From assembly GCF_003346515.1 (NCBI RefSeq), contig NZ_QQNA01000071.1:1-38402 (forward strand): a stretch of DNA of 38,402 nt, given 5' to 3'. The translations under genes were made by a program, and so were the position numbers. Shown here piece by piece: positions 1-7,508 of the stretch (positions within the stretch are counted from its first letter, which is position 1; every line of letters starts with the position of its first letter). The notes under the pieces were generated by a model. It had not been told where the DNA came from. It made no database searches and saw only the letters and a program-made list of their open reading frames with translations. The stretch comes from Streptomyces corynorhini. GTDB taxonomy: Bacteria > Actinomycetota > Actinomycetes > Streptomycetales > Streptomycetaceae.

Positions 1-174
1 CTCGAAGGGGCGCTGGACCAGCTCGGTCACCGCGTGGGCCGCGGCGCGCCCGTGACACGCCTTGTAGCGGCGGCCCGAATTGCCCGGGCAAGGCTCACGG
101 GCCCCGACCACCGGAACCGGTCCGTCCGTGAGCTGAGGCTTCGCGGCCTTCGTCTGGGGGCGCTTCTTGGCCAT
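1..174 (-). CDS. Partial SEC-C/DUF5926 protein, inverted copy (first 58 codons)
   Basis: This is an open frame running off the left edge. It starts at an ATG whose complement is at 172-174, and it is the mirror image of the first 58 codons of the gene at 321-1286. Five coding differences separate the copies. Four are third-position and silent (three GCC/GCG swaps and one CCC/CCT). The fifth changes the second Cys of the SEC-C zinc motif to Gly, giving Cys-Pro-Gly instead of Cys-Pro-Cys. The same GGGAGA ribosome binding site and TAGGCT -10-like element lie upstream. If genuine, it is a divergently transcribed paralogue with a damaged metal site. If the window is a contig end, it may be a fold-back assembly artefact. 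The mostly silent pattern favours a real diverged copy, while the perfect 90-bp palindrome at the centre favours an artefact. Confidence 0.5.
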   Translation of the reverse strand, partial: MAKKRPQTKAAKPQLTDGPVPVVGAREPCPGNSGRRYKACHGRAAAHAVTELVQRPFE

Positions 175-272
175 GGTGTGGCTTTCTCCCGGTAGCGGCG
201 ACGCGGTGTCGGCGCGAGCCTAGTGCTTCGGGGGAAGGGCCCGCCGCGCGGCGGGCCCTTCCCCCGAAGCAC

Positions 273-278
273 TAGGCT
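273..278 (+). promoter_or_regulatory. Candidate -10 element (TAGGCT) for the DUF5926 gene
   Basis: TAGGCT fits the actinobacterial TANNNT -10 and lies 42 bp before the ATG, giving an untranslated leader of about 35 nt that includes the GGGAGA ribosome binding site at 305-310. A mirrored copy at 217-222 faces the other way. No convincing -35 is visible, since that position falls in the central palindrome. Confidence 0.4.
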
Positions 279-320
279 CGCGCCGACACCGCATCGCCGC
301 TACCGGGAGAAAGCCACACC

Positions 321-1286
321 ATGGCCAAGAAGCGCCCCCAGACGAAGGCCGCGAAGCCTCAGCTCACGGACGGACCGGTTCCGGTGGTCGGGGCCCGTGA
401 GCCCTGCCCGTGCAATTCGGGCCGCCGCTACAAGGCGTGTCACGGGCGCGCCGCCGCGCACGCCGTGACCGAGCTGGTCCAGCGCCCCTTCGAGGGCCTG
501 GCCGGCGAGTGCGACTGGGTCGCGCTGCGCGAGCTAGTGCCCGCCGCGACCGTCGAGCTGACCCTCAAGGACGGGCTGCCCGAAGGCGTACCGTCCGTGA
601 CCCTCGCGACTGTCCTGCCGATGGCCTGGCCGGCGCTGCGCCGCGACGACGGCTCCGTACTGCTCGCCCTCCAGAACGACACGTCGTCCGGGGATCTGAG
701 CCGGGATCTCGCCGATACGCTCCGGCGTGCGCTGGTCGCGGAGCCCGGCAGCCCGGTCGCCGCGCACCGCGTCGAGGCCGACGGTCCGCGCCTTCAGGAC
801 CTGCTCGACCCGCAGGCCGCGTTCAAGCCGGTCGTCCACCCCGGGTTCGAGTTCTGGGTGCCGGACGCGGAGAACGCGTCGGCCGACGTGGCCGCTTCCC
901 TGGAGCGCGCCAACGCCGCCGCGATCCCGACCGCCCTGCTCTCCGGCACGGACGCCGCGTACTGGTGCGAGACACCGGAGAAGAACCACCTGCGCTGGGT
1001 CATGCCGTACCCCGAGGAGAAGCTGCTCGACGCGCTCGCACGGCTGCACGCCGCGGGTACGTCGAGCCTCGGCGAGGGGACCCGGCTGGTCGGCTCCTTC
1101 CGGGCGCACGGACTCACCGTGCCGGTGTGGGACCTGCCCAGCGACATGGGCGCCGAGGAATGCGAGAAGCCTGCGGCCGAGTTCGCCGAGCGGCTGGCGG
1201 CGGCGCTCGCGACCGACGCTCCACTGACCGGCGACGAGCGCAGGGCGCGCGGTGGGCTCACCAACCGGCAGGTCACGCTCAGCTAG
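321..1286 (+). CDS. DUF5926 family protein with N-terminal SEC-C zinc motif
   Basis: A protein of 321 residues. A basic N-terminus (MAKKRPQ) leads into a SEC-C type zinc-binding motif at residues 28-42, with Cys29, Cys31, Cys40 and His41 as likely ligands in the pattern PCPCNSG...KACHG. This motif is known from the SecA C-terminus and from many uncharacterised proteins. The remaining ~270 residues match what I recognise as the actinobacterial DUF5926 family, mixed alpha/beta with no signal peptide or membrane segment, so it is probably cytoplasmic. The biochemical role is unknown; the zinc motif suggests binding of protein or nucleic acid. The start is supported by GGGAGA at 305-310. Asn32 stands where SEC-C motifs usually carry Gly. 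Its first 58 codons are duplicated in inverted orientation upstream. Confidence 0.85.
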   Translation: MAKKRPQTKAAKPQLTDGPVPVVGAREPCPCNSGRRYKACHGRAAAHAVTELVQRPFEGLAGECDWVALRELVPAATVELTLKDGLPEGVPSVTLATVLPMAWPALRRDDGSVLLALQNDTSSGDLSRDLADTLRRALVAEPGSPVAAHRVEADGPRLQDLLDPQAAFKPVVHPGFEFWVPDAENASADVAASLERANAAAIPTALLSGTDAAYWCETPEKNHLRWVMPYPEEKLLDALARLHAAGTSSLGEGTRLVGSFRAHGLTVPVWDLPSDMGAEECEKPAAEFAERLAAALATDAPLTGDERRARGGLTNRQVTLS

Positions 1287-1301
1287 CTGAGGCCGGACGC
1301 G

Positions 1302-1374
1302 CCGGACGCCTCATGTCCGACGCCTCGTGCCCAGACGCCTCGTATCCGGCCCCTCGTGTCCGGCACCCTGTGCC
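1302..1374. repeat. Degenerate 14-15 bp tandem repeat after the DUF5926 stop
   Basis: Five imperfect copies of a unit like CCGGACGCCTCATGT follow each other at about 14-15 bp spacing, starting 16 bp after the stop codon. The rest of the gap to 1808 has no gene: it holds nested palindromes (1428-1462), a 13-bp-stem hairpin (1526-1565) and another repeat (1744-1811). Confidence 0.7.
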
Positions 1375-1427
1375 GGGCGCCTTGGGGGGCGGGGTGTGAA
1401 AAGCCTTCAGCGGTTCGGCGTTAATCA

Positions 1428-1462
1428 GTGACACCTGTCACACTTGCCTTACTGGCAAGTAA
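1428..1462. promoter_or_regulatory. Nested palindromes, candidate operator
   Basis: Three inverted repeats overlap in 35 bp of AT-richer DNA. GTGACA-CC-TGTCAC is at 1428-1441, CTTGCC-TTACT-GGCAAG at 1443-1459 and TTACT-GGCA-AGTAA at 1449-1462. All arms are perfect. The last has the symmetry of operators bound by TetR-family regulators. No gene starts nearby on either strand, so the regulated transcript is unclear. Confidence 0.5.
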
Positions 1463-1525
1463 TTCGTTGTCCGAATACGCCGGATCGAATTTGCTAACCG
1501 CCGATCTCTTGTTACGGTTCTAGAA

Positions 1526-1565
1526 GCCCGGTCGCTGGTGCATCCCCCGTCGCCAGCGACCGGGC
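1526..1565. terminator. Strong hairpin, candidate terminator or small RNA end
   Basis: A perfect 13-bp stem (1526-1538 with 1553-1565) encloses a 14-nt loop. No U-tract follows on either strand, which is common for Streptomyces terminators. It lies between the convergent DUF5926 and primase/polymerase genes but 240 bp from either stop, so it may instead belong to an unannotated non-coding transcript from the AT-rich stretch at 1420-1520. Confidence 0.55.
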
Positions 1566-1743
1566 GTTCGCGTATCCGGGGCCGCCCCGAGCGCCCCACT
1601 GAGTGTCATGGGCACGGCCAACAGGGCACCGGGGGCCGGAAGTTGCAGGTTGGACGCGCCGTGCGCGCCCCTAGGAAGCGCCCCCCACGCCCTCACGCTC
1701 CCCCTCCGGCGCACCCCGGCGCATTCCCCAGGCACACGGTCGG

Positions 1744-1811
1744 CGTCAGCCCCTCAGCTCAGCCGTCAGCCGCTCAACCGTCAGCCCTTCAGCCGTCAGC
1801 CCGAGCGGTCA
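1744..1811. repeat. Degenerate 15-18 bp repeat abutting the primase/polymerase stop
   Basis: Four to five copies of a unit based on GTCAGCC followed by CTCA or TTCA run up to the stop codon of the minus-strand gene ending at 1809. Confidence 0.6.
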
Positions 1812-2495
1812 GTACGCCAGCCTGCTGCCGCCGTCCGGCGCCCCGGTGCTCGCCTCGACCAGCGCGTCGACGACCGCCTCCACATCCGGCAGCCAGGGTG
1901 CGGCCGAGCCCTCCAGCGGAGCCCGTTCCCAGCGCACCTGCCCGCCCGCGGCCTCGGAAGGCGGCAGCACGAGATAACCGCCCTCGCCGTGGAACCGCAG
2001 CGAACTGGGCACCCAGTCCTTGCTGTAGAGCAACTCACCGAGCTGTTCGAGCGTGTACGGAGCGACCAGCAGCGACCAGCGCGTGGGCGTCGCCACGACC
2101 GGCCCGAGCCGCATCCCCATCCGGTCCAGCTCCACCAGCGCGCGAGCGCCCGCCACCGCAGGCAGGCTCACCGCGCACGGGGCGCTGCCACCGGTGGCCA
2201 GCACGATGGGAGCGGTGGGACGGTTGCTCCACCACCAGCGCACCATGCGCGCGTCCGTGGTCGCCGTGAGCAGCCCCGGGTCGAAGGGGTGCGCGCCGGG
2301 TACCACGCATTCGGGGTCCGGGCAGGAGCAGCCCCGGCCGCGCGTGCCGCGTTCGCCGGCCGTCTTGAGACCGGCGCCCGGGAGCACGGGCCAGCCCCAC
2401 GCCGTGGCGCAGGTGAGCGCCGCTTCGAGCTGGCCAGGTCGCCGCCCGTTGCGCCGGAACCAGAGCCTGCGTCGCCTTCCGGGGATCTCGCGCAT
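1809..2495 (-). CDS. Bifunctional DNA primase/polymerase (prim-pol) domain protein
   Basis: A protein of 228 residues starting MREIPGRRRRLWFRR. I chose the ATG at 2495 because AAGGA lies 10 nt upstream; the frame stays open further upstream but only through repetitive non-coding-like sequence. After a basic N-terminus it has the hallmarks of the N-terminal prim-pol domain: an entry helix with WGWPVLPGAG, then a Cys-rich segment (CSCPDPECVVPGAHPF) that in this family precedes the substrate pocket, a WWWSNRP segment, and a final stretch with W, E and D residues. The family resembles archaeo-eukaryotic primase-type polymerases of plasmids and actinobacteria. This stand-alone chromosomal form lacks a helicase domain and its activity is untested. 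It stands alone, convergent with the DUF5926 gene and divergent from the PP2C gene. Confidence 0.75.
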   Translation of the reverse strand: MREIPGRRRRLWFRRNGRRPGQLEAALTCATAWGWPVLPGAGLKTAGERGTRGRGCSCPDPECVVPGAHPFDPGLLTATTDARMVRWWWSNRPTAPIVLATGGSAPCAVSLPAVAGARALVELDRMGMRLGPVVATPTRWSLLVAPYTLEQLGELLYSKDWVPSSLRFHGEGGYLVLPPSEAAGGQVRWERAPLEGSAAPWLPDVEAVVDALVEASTGAPDGGSRLAY

Positions 2496-3166
2496 GAGCG
2501 CTCGTTCCTTTCCGTTGAACGCCGAGGTCCACATGACACTGACACCATGTGTGTGCATCACTTCACTGTGCGTACATCGCGTGCAGACATGCCCTGACGT
2601 GCGTTGACGTGCGTTGACGTTGCATAACAGTGCGTACATCGGTGCGTAGTTCGGTGCGTGCGTCGGTACGTACTTCAGACTTACACCAGCGCGCGTGTCC
2701 GACGTTCGGCCGCCCCCGTGCGTCCGCACGGACAGGCCCAGGCCCTTCAGCTGCACGGCGCGTCGCACCGTCCCTGAATCGATCGCTGCCTGTCTTCATT
2801 GAACGTGTGGCGAGGGATGGCGTGCGCATGGCGCTTACTGTTCCGCTGCTGTCCCGTTGTGCTTTTCTCGCCACTCCGGAGGATGAGGCGTGGCCTTCGG
2901 CGGTTAAGACGCCCGGCCCCGCCGCCAGGTTCCGGGGCGTTCACAACTGCCCCTGTCCGTCACCGTTTACGTACCCATCACGTTCGGAATGACGCTCCAC
3001 CTGGGCCGCACAGGAACCCGGCCCTGGAGGATCCCCCAGTCAAGCGCCCTCAGTCGATCGCAAAACCCAGTCAGGCGGGTCATTTTTCGGCCAAGCTGAG
3101 AAACCGCCGGGCTCCGCGCGGATACCTGACGGATATCCCATAGATCACCGCAGTCACATAGGGACA
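2496..3166. other. 671-bp divergent intergenic region, no gene seen
   Basis: It separates the minus-strand prim-pol gene from the plus-strand PP2C-like gene. The part at 2568-2671 has iterated GTGCGT motifs. The remainder has no protein-like frame with a ribosome binding site. The open frames present read as Arg/Ser-rich translations of repeats. Confidence 0.6.
2568..2671. repeat. Iterated GTGCGT motifs with near-helical spacing
   Basis: GTGCGT begins at 2568, 2599, 2609, 2630, 2642, 2654 and 2658, with a related GTACGT at 2666. Most spacings are 10, 12 or about twice that (21, 31), so the motifs mostly fall on one face of the helix. It lies about 75-175 bp upstream of the prim-pol start and 500 bp upstream of the PP2C start. 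Confidence 0.6.
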
Positions 3167-4999
3167 ATGCTGGACATTACATCCGGTGTGCGTGTACATG
3201 TGGAGGCACTGACGGCCGCGCAGAACGAGCGGAATGACATGGGGGTTCGCGATGCTTTTGAGCGAAACGCACCGGTCGCAAAGCCGGCTGCCATGAGCGC
3301 CCAGCACATGCCGAAAGTGGCTGGAATCGACGCCCTGGTGCCCGCTCCCGCCCAGACTGATCGGCCGTTCGACGACCTGCCCGTCGCCCCCGGCATGCTC
3401 ATCCAGGACCGGCTGGCCGGCTGGGTCTCCGATCTCACCACCCTCCACGAACTCACCGAACGGCTGGCCGGAATCCGGTCCCTGGACGCCGCGCTCCATG
3501 AACTTCTACGGGCCGGGGCGGCCTTGGTAGGAGCCGGTCGGGGGCTGGTCGTACTCGAACCGGCCGATGGGCTGGGTCCCGTCACTACGCTCGGGCTCGG
3601 CCTCTCGCACGCCGATCTCGGCCAGCTGGAGACCGTGCCGCGCCACGTCACGTCGTACGGCCACGGCCCACTGTTCGCCGGGTACGCGGAGCACGCGGAA
3701 TACGCGGAGCGCACGGAACACACGCAGCGCACAGGACATGCGCAGCGCACAGGACACGCGGGGCACACCGAGCACGTGGCACCAGCACCAGCAGCACCAG
3801 CACCAGCACCAGCACCAGCACCACCGGCACCAGCACCGGCACCGGCACCAAACGGCGTCCCCGAGCCGGTGTGCGTCCCCGATCTGCTCGCCCTGCCCGA
3901 CCTGGACCCACGCGAACGCGAGGTCGCGGCCCGGCTCGGCTACGGCGCCGCTTACGCCGTACCACTGACCGACCTGGCGGAGCCGGTACCGGACCAGCTC
4001 GGCGCCGTGATCTGGCTGTACGACGAACCCGCCGAGCCGACCACACGGCAGCGCCATCTCGTCCGCCTCTACACCCGGTACGCGGGCGAGCAGCTCGCCC
4101 GGATGGTGGAGCTACGACGAGCCCGTACGCAGGTGGCCGCCCTCGCCGAGGAGCTGTTGCCCAGCCTGCTGCCCCGGATGCCCGGCGTACGGCTCGCCGC
4201 GCGCCACCGTACGGGCCCGCGCGGCGGCGGCGACTGGTACGACGCGCTGCCGCTGCCCGAGGGCGCCCTGAGTCTGGCCGTCGGCTCGGTGAGCGGTTCG
4301 GGGCCCGGCGCGGTGGCCGCCTCGGGGCGGCTGCGCGCCTGTCTGCGGGCGTACGCCGTGATGGAGGGCGAGGACCCCGTCGCCGTACTCTCCGACCTCG
4401 AACTTCTGCTGCGGCTGACCGAACCGGCCCGCACCGCCACCGCGCTCTTCGCGTACGCGGAGCCGGACCGGCGCCGGATCGTGCTGGCGGGGGCGGGGCA
4501 CGCGCCGCCGTTGATCGTCGGGGACCGGCGCACCGAGTTCGTCGAGACGTCCCTGTCCGCGCCGCTCACCGTGCTCAGCTGCTGGCAGGCACCGAGCGTG
4601 GTGGTGTCGCCCGCGCCGGGCGAGACAGTGCTGCTCTACACGGACGGACTGCTGCGCTGCACCGGCGAGCCCACGGACCGCGCCTTCGCCCGGCTGCACG
4701 CGGCGGCGGCGAGCGTGCCCGCCGCCGCCAGGCAGGATCCGGGCGCGATCGCCGACCACGTACTGCGCGTGCTGCTGCCGGAGCCGCCGGAAGGAACCGT
4801 CGGCGGACACGGCGACGGCAGGCACGACGGCGGCAGGCACGGCGACGGCAGGCACGGCGACGGGCACGACAGGGGACCTGGCGGCGGTGGGCCTGGCGGT
4901 GAACACGGCGGCGGTGGACACGGCGGCGGTGGACACGGCAGTGCGCGCAGCAGCGGGCACGATGGTGACATCGTGCTGCTGGCCGCCCGCTTCGACTGA
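3167..4999 (+). CDS. SpoIIE/PP2C-family protein with GAF-like region, degenerate metal site
   Basis: A protein of 610 residues; the ATG follows TAGGGA by 5 nt. Residues ~85-330 form a GAF-like sensory region, interrupted at 173-228 by a low-complexity insert (Glu/His/Thr/Arg repeats, then Ala-Pro). A short helical linker leads to a SpoIIE-type PP2C domain from ~345. Conserved elements are GGDWYD (Asp356, Asp359), GHAPPL and YTDGL (491-495). However, the usual GDVxGHG Asp is Ser374 (VGSVSGSG), so one metal ligand is missing and phosphatase activity may be lost or changed. A Gly/His-rich insert fills 546-598, just before the final strand DIVLLAARFD. Related proteins dephosphorylate anti-anti-sigma factors in partner-switch pathways. 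An RsbW-like ATPase lies two genes downstream, but no anti-anti-sigma gene is in the window. Confidence 0.85.
   Translation: MLDITSGVRVHVEALTAAQNERNDMGVRDAFERNAPVAKPAAMSAQHMPKVAGIDALVPAPAQTDRPFDDLPVAPGMLIQDRLAGWVSDLTTLHELTERLAGIRSLDAALHELLRAGAALVGAGRGLVVLEPADGLGPVTTLGLGLSHADLGQLETVPRHVTSYGHGPLFAGYAEHAEYAERTEHTQRTGHAQRTGHAGHTEHVAPAPAAPAPAPAPAPPAPAPAPAPNGVPEPVCVPDLLALPDLDPREREVAARLGYGAAYAVPLTDLAEPVPDQLGAVIWLYDEPAEPTTRQRHLVRLYTRYAGEQLARMVELRRARTQVAALAEELLPSLLPRMPGVRLAARHRTGPRGGGDWYDALPLPEGALSLAVGSVSGSGPGAVAASGRLRACLRAYAVMEGEDPVAVLSDLELLLRLTEPARTATALFAYAEPDRRRIVLAGAGHAPPLIVGDRRTEFVETSLSAPLTVLSCWQAPSVVVSPAPGETVLLYTDGLLRCTGEPTDRAFARLHAAAASVPAAARQDPGAIADHVLRVLLPEPPEGTVGGHGDGRHDGGRHGDGRHGDGHDRGPGGGGPGGEHGGGGHGGGGHGSARSSGHDGDIVLLAARFD
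3683..3850 (+). repeat. Low-complexity coding repeats in the PP2C-like gene
   Basis: Degenerate units around ACGCGGAGCAC and GCGCAGCGCACAGGAC are followed by about nine CACCAG/CACCGG hexamers. They encode residues 173-228. The second part is a simple hexanucleotide array prone to slippage. Confidence 0.85.
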
Positions 5000-5140
5000 G
5001 CCGACCCGCCCGCCCGCACCCACCAGACCCACCCCGGCGTTCCGGCGCTCCTGGGCTCCCGGGCTCCTGGGCCCCACTTCCCCTCGCGCATACGATGGAA
5101 AAGATGACCCATTGTTGTAGTCATATGAGGAGAAGAAGCC

Positions 5141-6640
5141 GTGGCTGAGGAGCTCACCCCGGTAACCCCGGGTACGCCGGAAATCCCGGATGCGGAGACC
5201 CCTGAGACAGAAGAAGCACCGATCAAGCCGAGGAAGAACGGTCTGTACCCGGGCGTGTCCGATGAGCTCGCAGAGAACATGAAGTCCGGCTGGGCCGACA
5301 CCGAACTCCAGGGCCTGCAGCCGATCGCACAGGCGTCCCACACCGCCGCCCGCCGCGCCGCACTCTCCGCGCGCTTCCCGGGCGAGCGCCTGGTGATCCC
5401 CGCGGGCAACCTCAAGACGCGCTCGAACGACACCGAGTACGCCTTCCGCGCGTCCACCGAGTACGCCTACCTCACCGGCGACCAGACCCAGGACGGCGTC
5501 CTGGTCCTGGAGCCCAGGCCGGGGCGGGACGGCCACGAGGCGACCGTCTACCTCCTGCCGCGCTCCAACCGGGAGAACGGCGAGTTCTGGCTCGACGGCC
5601 AGGGCGAGCTGTGGGTGGGCCGCCGGTACTCGCTGACCGAGGCCGAACAGCTGCTGGGCATCCCGGCCAAGGACGTACGGGAGCTGCCCGCCGCGCTGCG
5701 GGAGGCGACCGGCCGGGTCCGCAACGTACGGAACCACGACGCCGGCATCGAAGCCGCGCTGGCCGACAAGGTCACCGCGGAGACGGACGAGGAGCTGCGC
5801 GTCCACCTCTCCGAGGCGCGCGCGGTGAAGGACGAGTTCGAGATCGGCGAACTCCAGAAGGCCGTCGACTCGACCGTCCGCGGCTTCGAGGACGTCGTAC
5901 GGATCCTCGACAAGGCGGAGGCGACCAGCGAGCGCTACATCGAAGGCACCTTCTTCCTGCGCGCCCGCGTCGAGGGCAACGACATCGGGTACGGCTCGAT
6001 CTGCGCCGCGGGCCCGCACGCCACCACCCTGCACTGGGTACGCAACGACGGCGACGTGCGCCGGGGGGACCTGCTGCTGCTCGACGCCGGTGTGGAGACG
6101 CACACCCTCTACACCGCCGATGTCACGCGCACACTCCCGATCGACGGCCGCTACACCGACCTTCAGCGGAAGATCTACGACGCCGTGTACGCGTCGCAGG
6201 AGGCCGGCATCGCGGCGGTGCGGCCCGGCGCGAAGTACCGCGACTTCCACGACGCCTCGCAGCGTGTGCTCGCCGAGAAGCTCGTCGAGTGGGGCCTGCT
6301 GGAGGGCCCGGTAGAAAAGGTGCTGGAGCTGGGTCTCCAGCGGCGCTGGACGCTGCACGGTACGGGGCACATGCTCGGCCTGGACGTCCACGACTGCGCG
6401 GCGGCGCGCAGGGAGGCGTACGCGGACGGGACGCTGGAGCCCGGAATGTGCCTGACGGTCGAGCCGGGGCTGTACTTCCAGGCCGATGATCTGACCGTAC
6501 CGGCGGAGTACCGGGGGATCGGCGTCCGGATCGAGGACGACATCCTCGTCACGGAGGACGGCAACAGGAACCTGTCGGCCGCGCTGCCGCGCCGGTCGGA
6601 CGAGGTCGAGGCGTGGATGGCGAGCCTGCGCGCCAGCTGA
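5141..6640 (+). CDS. pepP: Xaa-Pro aminopeptidase (aminopeptidase P, M24B)
   Basis: A protein of 499 residues that removes an N-terminal residue preceding proline. The GTG start has AGGAGA 8 nt upstream. Residues ~55-195 form the N-terminal aminopeptidase P domain and ~215-490 the pita-bread metallopeptidase domain. All five metal ligands are visible: Asp315 (LLLLDAG), Asp327 (TADVTRT), His410 (GTGHMLGLDVHD), Glu441 (TVEPG) and Glu465 (VRIEDD). An acidic, Pro-rich tail of ~35 residues precedes the folded part. There is no signal peptide, so it is cytoplasmic. It is monocistronic as far as can be seen, 141 bp after the PP2C-like gene and convergent with the RsbW-like gene, with shared hairpins between the two stops. 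Length and motifs are fully typical. Confidence 0.95.
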   Translation: MAEELTPVTPGTPEIPDAETPETEEAPIKPRKNGLYPGVSDELAENMKSGWADTELQGLQPIAQASHTAARRAALSARFPGERLVIPAGNLKTRSNDTEYAFRASTEYAYLTGDQTQDGVLVLEPRPGRDGHEATVYLLPRSNRENGEFWLDGQGELWVGRRYSLTEAEQLLGIPAKDVRELPAALREATGRVRNVRNHDAGIEAALADKVTAETDEELRVHLSEARAVKDEFEIGELQKAVDSTVRGFEDVVRILDKAEATSERYIEGTFFLRARVEGNDIGYGSICAAGPHATTLHWVRNDGDVRRGDLLLLDAGVETHTLYTADVTRTLPIDGRYTDLQRKIYDAVYASQEAGIAAVRPGAKYRDFHDASQRVLAEKLVEWGLLEGPVEKVLELGLQRRWTLHGTGHMLGLDVHDCAAARREAYADGTLEPGMCLTVEPGLYFQADDLTVPAEYRGIGVRIEDDILVTEDGNRNLSAALPRRSDEVEAWMASLRAS

Positions 6641-6715
6641 GTTCGCGGTCCCTCAGGAGGCGTCCTGCTCGGAGTCGGCCCACATCGCCCGTAGGGCTGG
6701 TACGTGCGAGCGATG

Positions 6716-6812
6716 CGTACGGCTCATACGGCTCGTCCGGCTTGTACGGCTGGCTCGTATGAGCCGTGAGCCGTGAGCCGTGAGCCGTGCGCGCCGTACG
6801 GCTCATACGGCC
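6716..6812. terminator. Alternative hairpins built from repeats between convergent genes
   Basis: A perfect 17-bp direct repeat (6716-6732 and 6795-6811) flanks four tandem copies of the heptamer GAGCCGT (6761-6788). The 12-mer at 6756-6767 is the exact reverse complement of both 6719-6730 and 6798-6809, so two mutually exclusive 12-bp stems are possible. Lying between pepP and the RsbW-like gene, it probably ends transcription from both sides. Confidence 0.6.
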
Positions 6813-7366
6813 CTGAGCAGGGCGTCCTCCCGCCATTTGAGGATCTTGTCGAAACTGACCACGGCGCCGTGCCCCGGCTGGTTGCGGACGTACACATGGT
6901 CGGTGAGCTGCTCGATCAGGCACAGCCCCCGGCCGCTCTCGGCCAGGAGAGCGGCGGCCGGCGCCACCGGCGCGGCGGCGAGTACGACAGGCGTGGGCGC
7001 GGGCGCGACAGCCGGGGCCCCGGCCGGAGAGACAGCCGGGGCGACGGCCGGAGCGACGGCAGGAGCGGGCGCGGCGCGGCGCGACAACCGGCGCGCGGGG
7101 AAACCCGGCCCCGAGTCGGACACCTCGATACGGCACAGCTCGCCGTCCAGATAGGCGGTCACCCGGTACGCGTCCGGCGCCTCGCCGTGGCCCCCGGCCC
7201 CGCCGTGCTCCACCGCGTTCGCGCATGCCTCGCCGAGAGCGACCGACAGATCGAAGCAGACGTCAGGATCGACACCGGCGGTCTCCATGGTGCCGAGCAG
7301 CAGGCGCCGGGCGAGCGGAACGCTCGCGGCTTCGCGCCGCAAGTGGAGAGACCACCAGATGCTCAT
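6803..7366 (-). CDS. RsbW-like ATP-binding protein (anti-sigma kinase type HATPase)
   Basis: A protein of 187 residues. The ATG at 7366 has a perfect AGGAGG 7 nt upstream. It has a GHKL ATPase fold of the small anti-sigma kinase type: an N box with Glu46 and Asn50 (ALGEACANAVEHG), a G1 box at Asp84 (DSGPGF) and a G2 box at 143-148 (ESGRGL), ending with FDKILKW. Streptomyces has dozens of such proteins. Some bind sigma factors and phosphorylate anti-anti-sigma partners, while most are unstudied. The ATP-lid region carries a ~44-residue Ala-Pro-Val-rich insert (97-140) between G1 and G2, where relatives are short. No sigma factor or STAS partner lies nearby. The SpoIIE-like protein two genes away is a possible functional partner (inference only). 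Confidence 0.88.
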   Translation of the reverse strand: MSIWWSLHLRREAASVPLARRLLLGTMETAGVDPDVCFDLSVALGEACANAVEHGGAGGHGEAPDAYRVTAYLDGELCRIEVSDSGPGFPARRLSRRAAPAPAVAPAVAPAVSPAGAPAVAPAPTPVVLAAAPVAPAAALLAESGRGLCLIEQLTDHVYVRNQPGHGAVVSFDKILKWREDALLRAV

Positions 7367-7508
7367 GCTCCAGCCTCCTGGCTGCGGCTCGACATACCGA
7401 TACGTATTGCCCTCACCTCTGGCCGTAAGCACACGATCGGCGCGATAACCCCCATTCGGCGGACGCGAGTGGAGCGCGGGCAGGTGTATAGGACGGCGGT
7501 CAGGGCGA

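Larger units (their letters stand above)
1..494. repeat. 494-bp inverted repeat without spacer, centred at 247/248
   Basis: Each base i pairs with base 495-i. Six mismatches occur over 247 bp per arm. The central 203-292 is a perfect 90-bp palindrome, whose core is a GC-only hairpin. The repeat holds two mirrored starts, two ribosome binding sites and two TAGGCT elements (217-222 on minus, 273-278 on plus). Left of position 1 cannot be seen. Confidence 0.97.

Noticed and set aside
1..494. Terminal inverted repeat of the linear chromosome
   Set aside because: The neighbouring genes are core, origin-proximal genes, and the repeat is head-to-head with no spacer rather than at distant ends.
1420..1570. 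Known riboswitch class
   Set aside because: I could not match the interval to any riboswitch consensus, and no coding sequence follows on the same strand.
2630..3143. Small plus-strand genes in the prim-pol/PP2C gap
   Set aside because: The frames translate the GTGCGT repeats or Arg-rich sequence, lack ribosome binding sites and resemble no family.
4112..6391. Very long open frame antisense to the PP2C-like and pepP genes
   Set aside because: Long antisense frames are expected at this GC content. The translation is low-complexity, has no family motifs and lies opposite two convincing genes.
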